Shown: one piece after another, positions 1 through 6,644 of the stretch
Layout of the letters: each line of letters starts with the position of its first letter
How positions within the stretch are numbered: position 1 is the stretch's first letter
NCBI GenBank assembly: GCA_014804905.1
Contig: JAAUYX010000087.1
Location: forward strand, 1 to 22,123
Length of the DNA: 22,123 bases
Direction of reading: 5' to 3'
Source of the DNA: Desulfovibrio sp.
GTDB taxonomy: Bacteria; Desulfobacterota; Desulfovibrionia; Desulfovibrionales; Desulfovibrionaceae
Made by a program: the position numbers and the translations under genes
The notes under the pieces: model-generated
The model's input: the letters and a program-made list of their open reading frames with translations, nothing else
Database searches by the model: none
Told to the model about the DNA's origin: nothing

Positions 1-1
1 C

Positions 2-463
2 TTCATCATGTATTTCGGCATCCTCGCCGACCTGACGCCCCCGGTGGCGCTCGCCGCCTATGCGGCCGCGGGCATCGCGCGGGCGGAGCCCAACGCCACG
101 GGCTTCATGGCCGTGAAGCTGGCCTTCGCGGGCTTCCTCATTCCCTATATCTTCTGCTACAACCCGGCCCTGCTCATGATTGGCGCGGATACCTGGGAAA
201 TCGTCTTTATCGTCTGCACGGCGGCCGTGGGCATCGCGGCGCTCTCCTTCGCGAGCGTGGGCTACTGGCTGCGCAATCTCTACTTCTGGGAGCGCCTTAT
301 CCTCGTGGGCGCGGCCATCACGCTCATCACGCCCGGCCTCAAGACCGACATCATCGGCCTCAGCCTCATGGCCGGGGTGTATGTGCTCCAGCGCGTGTTC
401 AAGGCCGGGCCCGGACAGCCTCTCGTGCAAGGCGGAAAGGGCGGAACGACCGCCGCCGCCTGA
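2..463 (+). CDS. TRAP transporter fused permease, C-terminal part (5' end outside window)
   Basis: The reading frame is open from the left edge, so the gene is truncated and only about 153 C-terminal residues are visible. They begin with FIMYFGILADLTPPVALAAY, a stretch characteristic of the large DctM-type permease of tripartite ATP-independent periplasmic (TRAP) transporters, here probably of the fused 4TM/12TM kind. These inner-membrane permeases use an ion gradient to import substrates handed over by a periplasmic binding protein, often C4-dicarboxylates or other organic acids. The fragment shows about four hydrophobic membrane segments and ends in a hydrophilic Gly/Ala-rich tail. The substrate cannot be told from this part. 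A strong hairpin terminator begins 24 bp after the stop, so this is the last gene of its transcript. The ATG at position 8 is internal and is not the start. Confidence 0.85.
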   Translation, partial: FIMYFGILADLTPPVALAAYAAAGIARAEPNATGFMAVKLAFAGFLIPYIFCYNPALLMIGADTWEIVFIVCTAAVGIAALSFASVGYWLRNLYFWERLILVGAAITLITPGLKTDIIGLSLMAGVYVLQRVFKAGPGQPLVQGGKGGTTAAA

Positions 464-487
464 AGTGGCGCGCTTTTGCCGGACAGG

Positions 488-517
488 AAAAGGGCTTCCC
501 TTGCGGGAAGCCCTTTT
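488..517 (+). terminator. Rho-independent terminator after the TRAP permease
   Basis: A perfect 13-bp stem (488-500 with 505-517) closes a TTGC loop. The stem runs from an A-tract on the left into TTTT on the right, the classical intrinsic terminator shape. The flanking A and T runs mean it could also stop transcription from the other strand. Confidence 0.9.
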
Positions 518-587
518 CAACAGGGGGTGGGGAAAAAAGTGAACAGCATCAGGAAGAAGCGAAAAAAATCAGCTACAGACGAAAAAA

Positions 588-605
588 CAACTTGTAGTTG
601 ATAAT
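588..605 (+). promoter_or_regulatory. Candidate -10 element with overlapping inverted repeat upstream of the S24 regulator
   Basis: CAACT-TGT-AGTTG (588-600) is a perfect 5-bp-arm inverted repeat. It runs directly into GATAAT (600-605), a 5/6 match to the -10 consensus. No good -35 hexamer lies 16-18 bp upstream. A repeat placed against the -10 box fits an operator for the downstream repressor-like gene, as in autoregulated CI/LexA systems. This is inference; the sequence shows only the repeat and the hexamer. Confidence 0.35.
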
Positions 606-658
606 TTTTCCTGTTAGGTTGTTTCCGGGTTCCAGGTTGCACTTGGCTGTCCGCACAA

Positions 659-683
659 GGCCCGGGCACCCCGCGCCCGGGCC
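659..683 (+). repeat. GC-rich hairpin in the S24 regulator leader
   Basis: A perfect 9-bp stem, GGCCCGGGC (659-667) with GCCCGGGCC (675-683), encloses a 7-nt loop. It ends 37 bp before the start codon of the S24-type regulator. No T-tract follows, so it is not a standard terminator. It could be a leader-RNA structure or a protein-binding palindrome. Confidence 0.4.
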
Positions 684-720
684 GCAAAACATGTGAGGCT
701 GTCCCCACCGGGAGGATTTC

Positions 721-1434
721 ATGGTCCCGCTGCCCACTTCTCCCCGCATGTCCGGCGAGGATGCCGCAGAGTGCCTCAGCCGACTCATGCGCGCGCTTGA
801 GGTCACCACGGATGCCGAACTCGCACGGGCCCTCGGCATCACCCCCCAATCCGTCAATGGCGCACGCAAACGGCGCGAGGTGCCCCCCGCCTGGGTCCAG
901 GCCTGCGCCGCGCAGACGGGCGTCAATGCGCACTGGCTCTTTTTCGGGCGCGGGCCCGCGCGCCTACCGGAAGCCGGGGCCGACGAGCTCCCGAGCTTCC
1001 CTGCGGACTGCGAGAGCGAGCTTGTCACCATCCCCCTTGCCGAGGCGCGGCTCTCCGCCGGCACAGGCAGCCTTGAGGTGAGCGACGCGCGGGAGGGCGG
1101 CTACGCCTTTCGCAGCGATTTTCTGCGCCGCAAGGGCAATCCCCGGCGCATGGTGCTCATGCGCGTATCCGGCGACAGCATGGTGCCGGAAATCTATGAT
1201 AATGATGTGGTCCTGCTCGACCAGGGCCAGAAGGAAATCACGCCGGGGCGGCTCTATGCCGTGGGCTTCGAGGATGCCATCTATATCAAGCGGGTGGACA
1301 AGCTGCCCGGCAAGATCATCCTCCACAGCGCCAATCCGGCCTATCCGCCCCTGAGCCTCGACTTGCGCGGCGACGGCGCGGACCAGTTCCGCGTCATCGG
1401 GCGCGTGCTCTGGTCCGGACGCGAATACCGCTGA
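721..1434 (+). CDS. LexA/CI-like transcriptional regulator (HTH + S24 peptidase domain)
   Basis: The 237-aa protein has the two-domain layout of phage CI-type and LexA-type repressors. Residues about 15-76 form a CI-repressor-type helix-turn-helix (ELARALGITPQSVNGARKRR), ending in the NAHWLFFG motif usual in this group. Residues about 100-235 are an S24 peptidase-like domain. The probable catalytic serine is S153 in VSGDSMVPE and the probable lysine is K190 in IYIKRV. Ala113-Gly114 (LSAGTG) fits the scissile bond of self-cleaving members. Known family members repress genes until RecA-stimulated self-cleavage; whether this one cleaves is inference. The start is supported by GGGAGGA about 7 nt upstream of the ATG. 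No phage genes are near, so it looks like a stand-alone regulator rather than part of a prophage. Its targets are unknown. It converges on the DUF2156 gene. Confidence 0.88.
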   Translation: MVPLPTSPRMSGEDAAECLSRLMRALEVTTDAELARALGITPQSVNGARKRREVPPAWVQACAAQTGVNAHWLFFGRGPARLPEAGADELPSFPADCESELVTIPLAEARLSAGTGSLEVSDAREGGYAFRSDFLRRKGNPRRMVLMRVSGDSMVPEIYDNDVVLLDQGQKEITPGRLYAVGFEDAIYIKRVDKLPGKIILHSANPAYPPLSLDLRGDGADQFRVIGRVLWSGREYR

Positions 1435-1535
1435 GGCGCAGGCTTCGCATTCGCCGGGGTTCAAGGCACAGGCGCACCACCCACTCAAAAGCATAACAAA
1501 GCCTAGTGGCTGTCCCCGGCGGACCCGGCGCGGGC

Positions 1536-2429
1536 CTAGGCCGGGCGGAGGCGCACCGTGTACTTACGCAGGAAATCCGCGGGCAAATAGGTCATCTTGG
1601 CCTGGCGCAGGCCTTCCTCGTCCAGGTCCTGCGCGCGGTTTATCCAGCGCAGGCCCGCGCCCGCGTGGCGCGCAAATTCGCAGTTCATGACCTGGTAGAC
1701 GCCCTTGTAGCCGTTGAGCCCCTTCTCGAAGTGGACGCCCAGGGTCTCGTCGTCCAGCTTCTCGCCCACGCTGAAGGCGATCATGCGCCCGTCCACATAG
1801 AGGGAACCGCCGGTGAGCCCCCGGAAGCTGTCCCAGTGGGTAAGCACGCGGTTGATGGCCTCGTTTTCCGCGAGCAGGGAAGGTGAGCCCTCACATTCGT
1901 GCCACTGGCACCAGTCGTCCTGCACGCCGAGCACATCCTCCACCATGTCGTCCGTGACGCCGCGATAGTCCGGCTCGCCATAGGCCTTCACGAAACTGTT
2001 GTAGTGATTGCGCTTTTTGTGGAAGCGATTGCCCGGCAGGTTTGCCAGTTCCTCCTGCTTGTAGAGATATTCCCACTGGCCGCGCTCCTCGCCCGCTTCC
2101 ACCAGTTGCGGGGAAGCCTTTTGCCAGAGCTGCATCAGCTCCTCGGGCACGCGGATGAAGTCGCGCCCGGTCGCGCCCGACACTGTGGGGAGCAGCGCGG
2201 GCCAGTCCACGGCGTTCCAGTCCCCGAGGGGGGCCCAGCAGCGCAGGGCAGGCTTTGTCTGGCGTATCCAGCAGAGGGGTCCTGCAAACTGCCACTCAAG
2301 TCCGTAATATTCCTGCCAGCCCCAGAGATTCGCCAGGGTATAGTCCAGCGAGCGGCGCGGCGTCGCCTCCCAGAGGGCATAATAGGCATCGGCCTCAGTG
2401 AGGCTCACCGGCATGAAGTTCGCGTCCAT
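1536..2429 (-). CDS. DUF2156 (phosphatidylglycerol lysyltransferase C-terminal-like) protein
   Basis: The 297-aa soluble protein matches the DUF2156 family, whose fold is related to the GNAT/FemX acyltransferases and to the C-terminal domain of MprF-type lysyltransferases. Supporting motifs are LDYTLANLWGWQEYYGLEW near the N-terminus, KKRNHYNSF in the middle, and NRAQDLDEEGLRQAKMTY (from about residue 264), close to the family's usual NREEDLG..GLRKAK end. It has no membrane segment, unlike full MprF, so the substrate is unknown; aminoacyl transfer to a lipid or other acceptor is only a family-based guess. The start at 2429 is chosen because AAGGAG (2437-2442) lies 7 nt upstream. An ATG two codons earlier would sit directly against that site, and longer extensions run towards the MATE gene. 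It starts 74 nt after the MATE stop and is probably co-transcribed with it. Confidence 0.85.
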   Translation of the reverse strand: MDANFMPVSLTEADAYYALWEATPRRSLDYTLANLWGWQEYYGLEWQFAGPLCWIRQTKPALRCWAPLGDWNAVDWPALLPTVSGATGRDFIRVPEELMQLWQKASPQLVEAGEERGQWEYLYKQEELANLPGNRFHKKRNHYNSFVKAYGEPDYRGVTDDMVEDVLGVQDDWCQWHECEGSPSLLAENEAINRVLTHWDSFRGLTGGSLYVDGRMIAFSVGEKLDDETLGVHFEKGLNGYKGVYQVMNCEFARHAGAGLRWINRAQDLDEEGLRQAKMTYLPADFLRKYTVRLRPA

Positions 2430-2503
2430 AATCATTCTCCTTAAGCTCCTTAAGGCATCCGCCGGGCAGCGGCGGGGCCGCTCGGGATGTCCGGTGAACG
2501 GTT

Positions 2504-3874
2504 TCAGCGCGGGCGGCGCATCCGGTTCATGGCGAAGCGCGCCCAATCGCAGCGAAGTACCACATAGAGCATGATAAGGGCCTGGAGGCACTGGGAAACG
2601 AGCATGGCGGCAAAGACGCCCGAGGCCGTTCCCCAGAGGCGGTGCCCGAGGAGCCAGCCCAGCGGCAGGCGCACCACCCAGAAAGTCCCGCCATAGACCA
2701 TCAGGTTGTACTGGGTCGCGCCCGCGCCCACCATGATGCCGCCCATGACGGTGCTTGCGATGGAAAAGGGCGTGGACACCAGATTATAGGAAAGATAGCT
2801 GACGATTTGGACCTGCGTGGCTGCCTCCTGCGAGAGCAGCGCGGCGATGTCCGCCCTGAACGGCCAGATGATGAGTGCCACCACGCTCATGGCGGCCGCG
2901 GCCAGCCCCACCAGTGGCAGGGCAACGCGTTTGGCTTGCGCCGGGCGCCCCTCGCCAAGGCTGTTGCCCACGAGCACGGCCACGGTCATGTTGAAGGCCA
3001 TGCCCGGCAGGAAGAGCAGGGCCTCGGCCCGGAGGCCGGCGGTGAGCCCGGCCAGGGCGTGCACGCTGTCGTTCGGGAGGGAGGCCACGAGCACAAAAAG
3101 GGTGAGATAGCCGGATTGCCAGACGATTTGCGCCGCCGCCGCTGGGAGCGCCACGCGGATGAGATAGGGGAGCCCCACCCGGAGCCAGCGCAGGGAGGGG
3201 ATGGCGCGCCGCCGGAGATAGCCCGTGCGCACGAGCAGGAGTGTATTGCAGAGGGCACCCAGGCACTGGGCGCCGAAATTGCTCCACGCAAGGCCCATAT
3301 AGCCGCAGTCCGGCAGGCCGAACCAGCCGAGACCGAATCCCAGGCAGCCGAAGAGGTTGGCCGCGCAGACGATGGCGGCCACCCAGAGCGGCGGCAGCAC
3401 GAGCCGCGTGGCGCGAAAGACCACGCCCGTGGCGGAATACACATACTGCGCGGGCAGCATGAGCATAAAGACGCGCCAGAGTTCATTGGCAAGCGGCCGG
3501 ATGGGCTCAGGCACCATGATAAGGCGCAGGATGCCCTCGCCGAAGCACCAGCCGAAGGCGGCCATGACGACGCCGAGCCCGAGGCTGCCCAGAACGGTGG
3601 TGGCCACATAGCGCTCGGCGCGGCGCACGCGGAAGGCGCCCAGAGACTGGCTGATGGCCGCCGTGGCGCCGCTCGAGAGCGCCATGATGACCACCATGAG
3701 AAAGAGCGAGCACTGCGTCACCATGCCCAGGGCGGCCTGCACATTGGCGCTGATCTGGCCGCCCACCCACACGCTGGCGAGGCCCATGAAGAACGCAATG
3801 TACATCATGAGCAACTGGGGCCAGGTCAGGCTCCAGATGGCGCGGGGTGATGTGCCGAGCTGGGGGGTGGGCAT
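2504..3874 (-). CDS. MATE family multidrug/toxin exporter
   Basis: The 456-aa integral membrane protein has about 12 hydrophobic segments and the internal two-fold MatE repeat. The N-terminal half carries the SQSLGAF motif and the second half carries the matching VGNSLGEGRP motif, both hallmarks of the family. MATE proteins expel cationic drugs, dyes or metabolites across the inner membrane in exchange for Na+ or H+; the substrate here cannot be read from sequence. Length is normal for the family. The ATG at 3874 has AAGGAG 11 nt upstream, and this site lies inside a small inverted repeat (see separate entry). The gene lies downstream of lysA but is separated from it by a terminator. The DUF2156 gene follows on the same strand. 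Confidence 0.9.
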   Translation of the reverse strand: MPTPQLGTSPRAIWSLTWPQLLMMYIAFFMGLASVWVGGQISANVQAALGMVTQCSLFLMVVIMALSSGATAAISQSLGAFRVRRAERYVATTVLGSLGLGVVMAAFGWCFGEGILRLIMVPEPIRPLANELWRVFMLMLPAQYVYSATGVVFRATRLVLPPLWVAAIVCAANLFGCLGFGLGWFGLPDCGYMGLAWSNFGAQCLGALCNTLLLVRTGYLRRRAIPSLRWLRVGLPYLIRVALPAAAAQIVWQSGYLTLFVLVASLPNDSVHALAGLTAGLRAEALLFLPGMAFNMTVAVLVGNSLGEGRPAQAKRVALPLVGLAAAAMSVVALIIWPFRADIAALLSQEAATQVQIVSYLSYNLVSTPFSIASTVMGGIMVGAGATQYNLMVYGGTFWVVRLPLGWLLGHRLWGTASGVFAAMLVSQCLQALIMLYVVLRCDWARFAMNRMRRPR

Positions 3875-3876
3875 GG

Positions 3877-3889
3877 GGAGCGTCGCTCC
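3877..3889 (-). promoter_or_regulatory. Small inverted repeat covering the MATE ribosome binding site
   Basis: GGAGC-GTC-GCTCC (3877-3889) is a perfect 5-bp-arm inverted repeat just upstream of the MATE start. On the coding strand, one arm is part of the AAGGAG ribosome binding site (3886-3891). Folding would mask the site, or bring an otherwise long 11-nt spacing closer. A role in translation control is inference. Confidence 0.3.
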
Positions 3890-3922
3890 TTGCGGGAACG
3901 TCCAATGACTGTGGTGTGCTTA

Positions 3923-3959
3923 AAAGAGGCGGAGCGTCCTAATAGTCAGGACCTCCGCC
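3923..3959 (-). terminator. Rho-independent terminator of lysA
   Basis: Read on the minus strand, GGCGGAG (3953-3959) pairs with CTCCGCC (3928-3934). Inside that, GTCCT (3948-3952) pairs with AGGAC (3936-3940), with one bulged base (3935) and a 7-nt loop. The hairpin is followed by CTCTTTTA. It begins about 13 bp after the lysA stop codon. Confidence 0.8.
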
Positions 3960-3972
3960 CCTTCCGCTGTGG

Positions 3973-5265
3973 TTATGCGTCCGCCTTGCGGACAAGGCCA
4001 TCGAGGCAGCGGGTGAGGTCCTCCGCCGTTTCCCTGCGCCGGATAAGGCGCGGCGCGCCGCCCGCCCCGATGAGCACTTCGGCGGGGAGATAGCGCTGGT
4101 TGTAGTTGGAGGCCATGCTGAAGCCATAGGCCCCGGCGTCGAGCACGCCCACCACGTCGCCCACGCGCAGGGGAGGCAGCAGGCGGTCCTTGGCCAGGAT
4201 GTCGCCGCTCTCGCAGATATTGCCCACCACCGTCTGGAGGACGGGCTCGCCCGCATCGGCCCCGTCGCCGCGATAGGCCTCGAGGTCATGGAAGGAGTCG
4301 TACATGGCGGGGCGCATGAGCACATTGAAGCCGATGTCCGTGCCCACATAGCGCGTGCCCCCGTTTTCCTTGACCGCGGTGACGCGCCCGAGCAGGATGC
4401 CGCACTCCGCCACCACATAGCGGCCCGGCTCCACGAGGAAGCGGCCCTGGTAGCCCGTCTCGGTCGCCCAGCCGCTGATGAGTTCGTGCAGGCCCCGCCC
4501 CAGGGCCGCCAGGTCCAGGCGGGGTTCGTCCTCATATTTATGGTAGGGAATGCCGAAACCGCCGCCGAAATCAATGATTTTCAGGTTTTTCAGCACCTCG
4601 GGGGGGAGGCCGGCGGCGAGCCTGAGCAACACTTTCGCTGCCTCGAGATAGCCCTGCGGCTCCATGAAGAGCGAGCCGATGTGCTGGTTGATGCCCGCGA
4701 GCGTCAGCTCGTGTTTTTTCAGGAGCGCGAACACCTCGTCCAGCCTGTCCGGCGAAATGCCGAACTTGGTGGCCTTGCCCGCGGTGATGACCTTGGCGTG
4801 ATGCCCCGCGCCGATGCCCGGATTGAAGCGCGCCATGACGCCGCCGCCCCGGTTGAGGCCGCCCAGCATGTCGAGCTGCGAAAGCGAGTCCACGCTGATG
4901 AGCACCCCGTGGGAGAGCGCCTCAAGCATTTCCTCCGGGGTGTTGTTGTTGGAAATATAAAGTATCTCCTCGGAAGTGAAGCCGCCGAGGGCATCCATGG
5001 CGAGCTCGCCGGGGCTCATGGCGTCGGCGACGAGGCCCTCGGAGCGGATGATCTGGAGCAGGGTGGGGTTGGCATTGGCCTTGACGGAATAATTGACGCC
5101 GAAGCCGTCCCATGCCGAAAGGCCCATGAGGTCGCGGCAGCGCTCGCGCAGGATGGCCTCGCTGTAAACATAGAGCGGCGTGCCGAAACGGTCGGCAAGC
5201 TCGCGCGGCGTGCTGTTGCCGTAAAAGCGGAGGCTGTCGGTATAGGTTGAGCGAATATCGGGCAT
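3973..5265 (-). CDS. lysA: Diaminopimelate decarboxylase
   Basis: This PLP enzyme catalyses the last step of lysine synthesis, meso-diaminopimelate to L-lysine plus CO2, in the cytoplasm. The 430-aa protein has all expected fold-type III decarboxylase motifs in order: YSVKANANP with the PLP lysine K62; HIGSLF, where the family usually has HIGSQ; GGGFGIPY, the phosphate-binding glycine loop; EPGRYVVAECG; CESGDILAKDR with the active-site cysteine; and GAYGFSMASNYNQRYLPAEVL at the C-terminus. Length is normal. The reading frame is open to 5367, but a strong promoter overlaps that extension. The start is therefore placed at 5265, which has GAGG about 6 nt upstream and begins MPDIRSTYTDSLRFYG. The transcript leader is about 65 nt. 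The gene is divergent from galU and ends in its own terminator. Confidence 0.95.
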   Translation of the reverse strand: MPDIRSTYTDSLRFYGNSTPRELADRFGTPLYVYSEAILRERCRDLMGLSAWDGFGVNYSVKANANPTLLQIIRSEGLVADAMSPGELAMDALGGFTSEEILYISNNNTPEEMLEALSHGVLISVDSLSQLDMLGGLNRGGGVMARFNPGIGAGHHAKVITAGKATKFGISPDRLDEVFALLKKHELTLAGINQHIGSLFMEPQGYLEAAKVLLRLAAGLPPEVLKNLKIIDFGGGFGIPYHKYEDEPRLDLAALGRGLHELISGWATETGYQGRFLVEPGRYVVAECGILLGRVTAVKENGGTRYVGTDIGFNVLMRPAMYDSFHDLEAYRGDGADAGEPVLQTVVGNICESGDILAKDRLLPPLRVGDVVGVLDAGAYGFSMASNYNQRYLPAEVLIGAGGAPRLIRRRETAEDLTRCLDGLVRKADA

Positions 5266-5338
5266 GGCTTCCTCGATGGCTGGCGTTTTCGGTGCTGCGG
5301 GCGCCCACTCACATCCGCGCGGCGCGTCCCGGCCTGGG

Positions 5339-5367
5339 AGTATCCCGGGCAAGGCGCGGCCTGTCAA
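5339..5367 (-). promoter_or_regulatory. Sigma-70-type promoter of lysA
   Basis: On the minus strand, a perfect TTGACA (5362-5367) is followed by a 17-bp spacer and GATACT (5339-5344). The predicted transcription start near 5332 gives a leader of about 65 nt and rules out the longer lysA reading frame. Confidence 0.75.
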
Positions 5368-5390
5368 GCGCGGGGCGGCCGGCCAGTCCT

Positions 5391-5410
5391 GTCATACATA
5401 GTCATACATA
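5391..5410. repeat. Tandem 10-bp repeat upstream of the lysA promoter
   Basis: GTCATACATA occurs twice in direct succession (5391-5400 and 5401-5410). It starts 24 bp upstream of the lysA -35 hexamer, in the lysA/galU divergent region. Two same-face binding sites for an activator are possible, since the 10-bp spacing is one helical turn. No regulator is identified. Confidence 0.5.
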
Positions 5411-5629
5411 AAGGAGGGAGCAGCCCCTGCAAATGCGCTTTTTTTCTCTTGCCCTCGGCGCTGTTTTGGCCGATGATGAACGCAGATTCTGCTGTGCCGG
5501 GCGCGTGCCGGCTGGTGCAGTCCGCTTGTTGTTTTCTCTAAGGATGCCATCCTTCGTCCGGCCATGCGTGCCGGGGGCCGGCGTCCTTCCGCGGCCGATA
5601 GTTTCGTCATTCCAGAGAGGGAGACAGCC

Positions 5630-6502
5630 ATGAAAGAGATTCGCAAGGTGATCATTCCCGTGGCCGGCTGGGGCACCCGTTCACTCCCGGCAACCAAGAA
5701 CATCCCCAAGGAAATGCTCCCCATCTACAACAAGCCCGTCATCCAGTATGTGGTGGAGGAGGCTATCCGCGCCAACATCCGGGACGTCATCTTCGTGACC
5801 AACCGTGACAAGAGCGTCATTGAGGACCACTTCGACTACAACCTCCAGCTGGAGGGCGTGCTCGAGCGCGCGGGCAAGCTGGACAAGCTCAAGGCCGTGC
5901 GCGAAGTGGCCGAGATGGTCAACATCATGTCCGTGCGCCAGAAAAAGCAGCTCGGCCTCGGCCATGCCATCATGTGCGCGCGCGAGCTGGTTCGCGGCGA
6001 CCCCTTTGCCATCATGGTGGGCGATGATCTCATGTTCGGCGGCGTTCCCGGCATCGGCCAGCTCATCGAGGTGGCCATGGCCGAAAAGATGCCCGTGGTG
6101 GGCGTCATGGAAGTGCCGTGGGAAAAGGTGCACAAGTACGGCATCATCGACGGCGAGGAAGTGGCCCCCGGCGTCTACCGCGTGCGCGACATGGTGGAAA
6201 AGCCCAAGCGCGAGGACGCGCCGTCGAGGCTCGCCATCGTGGGCCGCTATGTGCTCACGCCCGACATTTTTGACTATCTGGAAAAGGTGAAGCCGGGCCA
6301 GGGCGGCGAGATCCAGCTCACCGATGCCCTCCAGATGCTCGCCAAGGACCGCGGCATGATGGCCGTACGCATGGCGGGTATGCGCTTTGACGCTGGCGAC
6401 TGGGCGGAATACCTCACCGCCAACATCTATTTCGCCCTGCAGGATGAGGAGCTGCGCTACGAGCTTCTGGGCCTGCTCAAGAACTTCGTCCAGTTCCAGT
6501 AG
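5630..6502 (+). CDS. galU: UTP-glucose-1-phosphate uridylyltransferase
   Basis: GalU makes UDP-glucose from UTP and glucose-1-phosphate, the precursor for lipopolysaccharide and other surface glycans. The 290-aa protein is the usual length. Its nucleotide-binding signature is VAGWGTRSLPATKNIPKEML (residues 11-30), where most relatives have GLGTRFLPATK. MVGDD (D132/D133) is the metal/nucleotide motif, MVEKP (residues 188-192) contacts the sugar nucleotide, and GDWAEYLTANIYFAL is the typical C-terminal segment. The start at 5630 is preceded by AGGGAG with a 6-nt gap; an in-frame ATG at 5564 lacks such a site and would add residues absent from the family. The gene is divergent from lysA and lies 142 bp upstream of priA. 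Confidence 0.95.
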   Translation: MKEIRKVIIPVAGWGTRSLPATKNIPKEMLPIYNKPVIQYVVEEAIRANIRDVIFVTNRDKSVIEDHFDYNLQLEGVLERAGKLDKLKAVREVAEMVNIMSVRQKKQLGLGHAIMCARELVRGDPFAIMVGDDLMFGGVPGIGQLIEVAMAEKMPVVGVMEVPWEKVHKYGIIDGEEVAPGVYRVRDMVEKPKREDAPSRLAIVGRYVLTPDIFDYLEKVKPGQGGEIQLTDALQMLAKDRGMMAVRMAGMRFDAGDWAEYLTANIYFALQDEELRYELLGLLKNFVQFQ

Positions 6503-6535
6503 GCCGGCCCCGGCTGTCTGAAACATCCGCGGAGC

Positions 6536-6561
6536 GCGCGGGGGCCATGCCGCCCCCGCGC
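6536..6561 (+). terminator. GC-rich hairpin after galU, possible terminator
   Basis: A perfect 9-bp stem, GCGCGGGGG (6536-6544) with CCCCCGCGC (6553-6561), closes an 8-nt loop 33 bp after the galU stop. No clear T-tract follows. A second, weaker hairpin (CTGACG 6581-6586 with CGTCAG 6598-6603) follows before priA. Termination here is possible but not certain. Confidence 0.45.
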
Positions 6562-6644
6562 CGCTTCGTGCTGCCTGCGCCTGACGCTGGGAAAAATCGT
6601 CAGACGCGCCCTCTTGGTTTTGCTGCCCCCTTTTCCGTCCCCCC

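Larger units (their letters stand above)
5266..5629. other. Divergent lysA/galU intergenic region
   Basis: This 364-bp stretch contains the lysA promoter, a tandem 10-bp repeat (5391-5410), a weak plus-strand promoter candidate for galU (TTGCCC at 5449-5454, 17-bp spacer, GATGAT at 5472-5477) and a 15-bp inverted repeat, AAGGAT-GCC-ATCCTT (5540-5554). A 66-codon frame from 5433 is open but lacks a well-placed ribosome binding site and any recognisable motif. I see no riboswitch fold and no tRNA. Confidence 0.5.

Noticed and set aside
721..1434. Prophage remnant around the CI-like regulator
   Set aside because: No integrase, Cro, structural or attachment-site features nearby; both neighbours are ordinary transport and metabolic genes.
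1524..1545. CCCGGC/GCCGGG hairpin as terminator between the S24 regulator and DUF2156 genes
   Set aside because: It overlaps the DUF2156 stop codon, is only 6 bp, and lacks a T-tract on either strand.
2642..3850. 402-codon plus-strand ORF opposite the MATE gene
   Set aside because: Low-complexity His/Glu/Gly-rich translation that mirrors the MATE coding frame; no ribosome binding site or family motif.
5266..5338. Lysine riboswitch in the lysA leader
   Set aside because: The leader of about 65 nt is far shorter than the L-box aptamer, and no matching stems are visible.
5266..5367. Longer lysA start at 5367
   Set aside because: The extension contains the -10 and -35 hexamers of the lysA promoter and is not similar to LysA N-termini.
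5433..5633. 66-codon ORF upstream of galU
   Set aside because: Overlaps the galU start, has no well-placed ribosome binding site and no recognisable domain.
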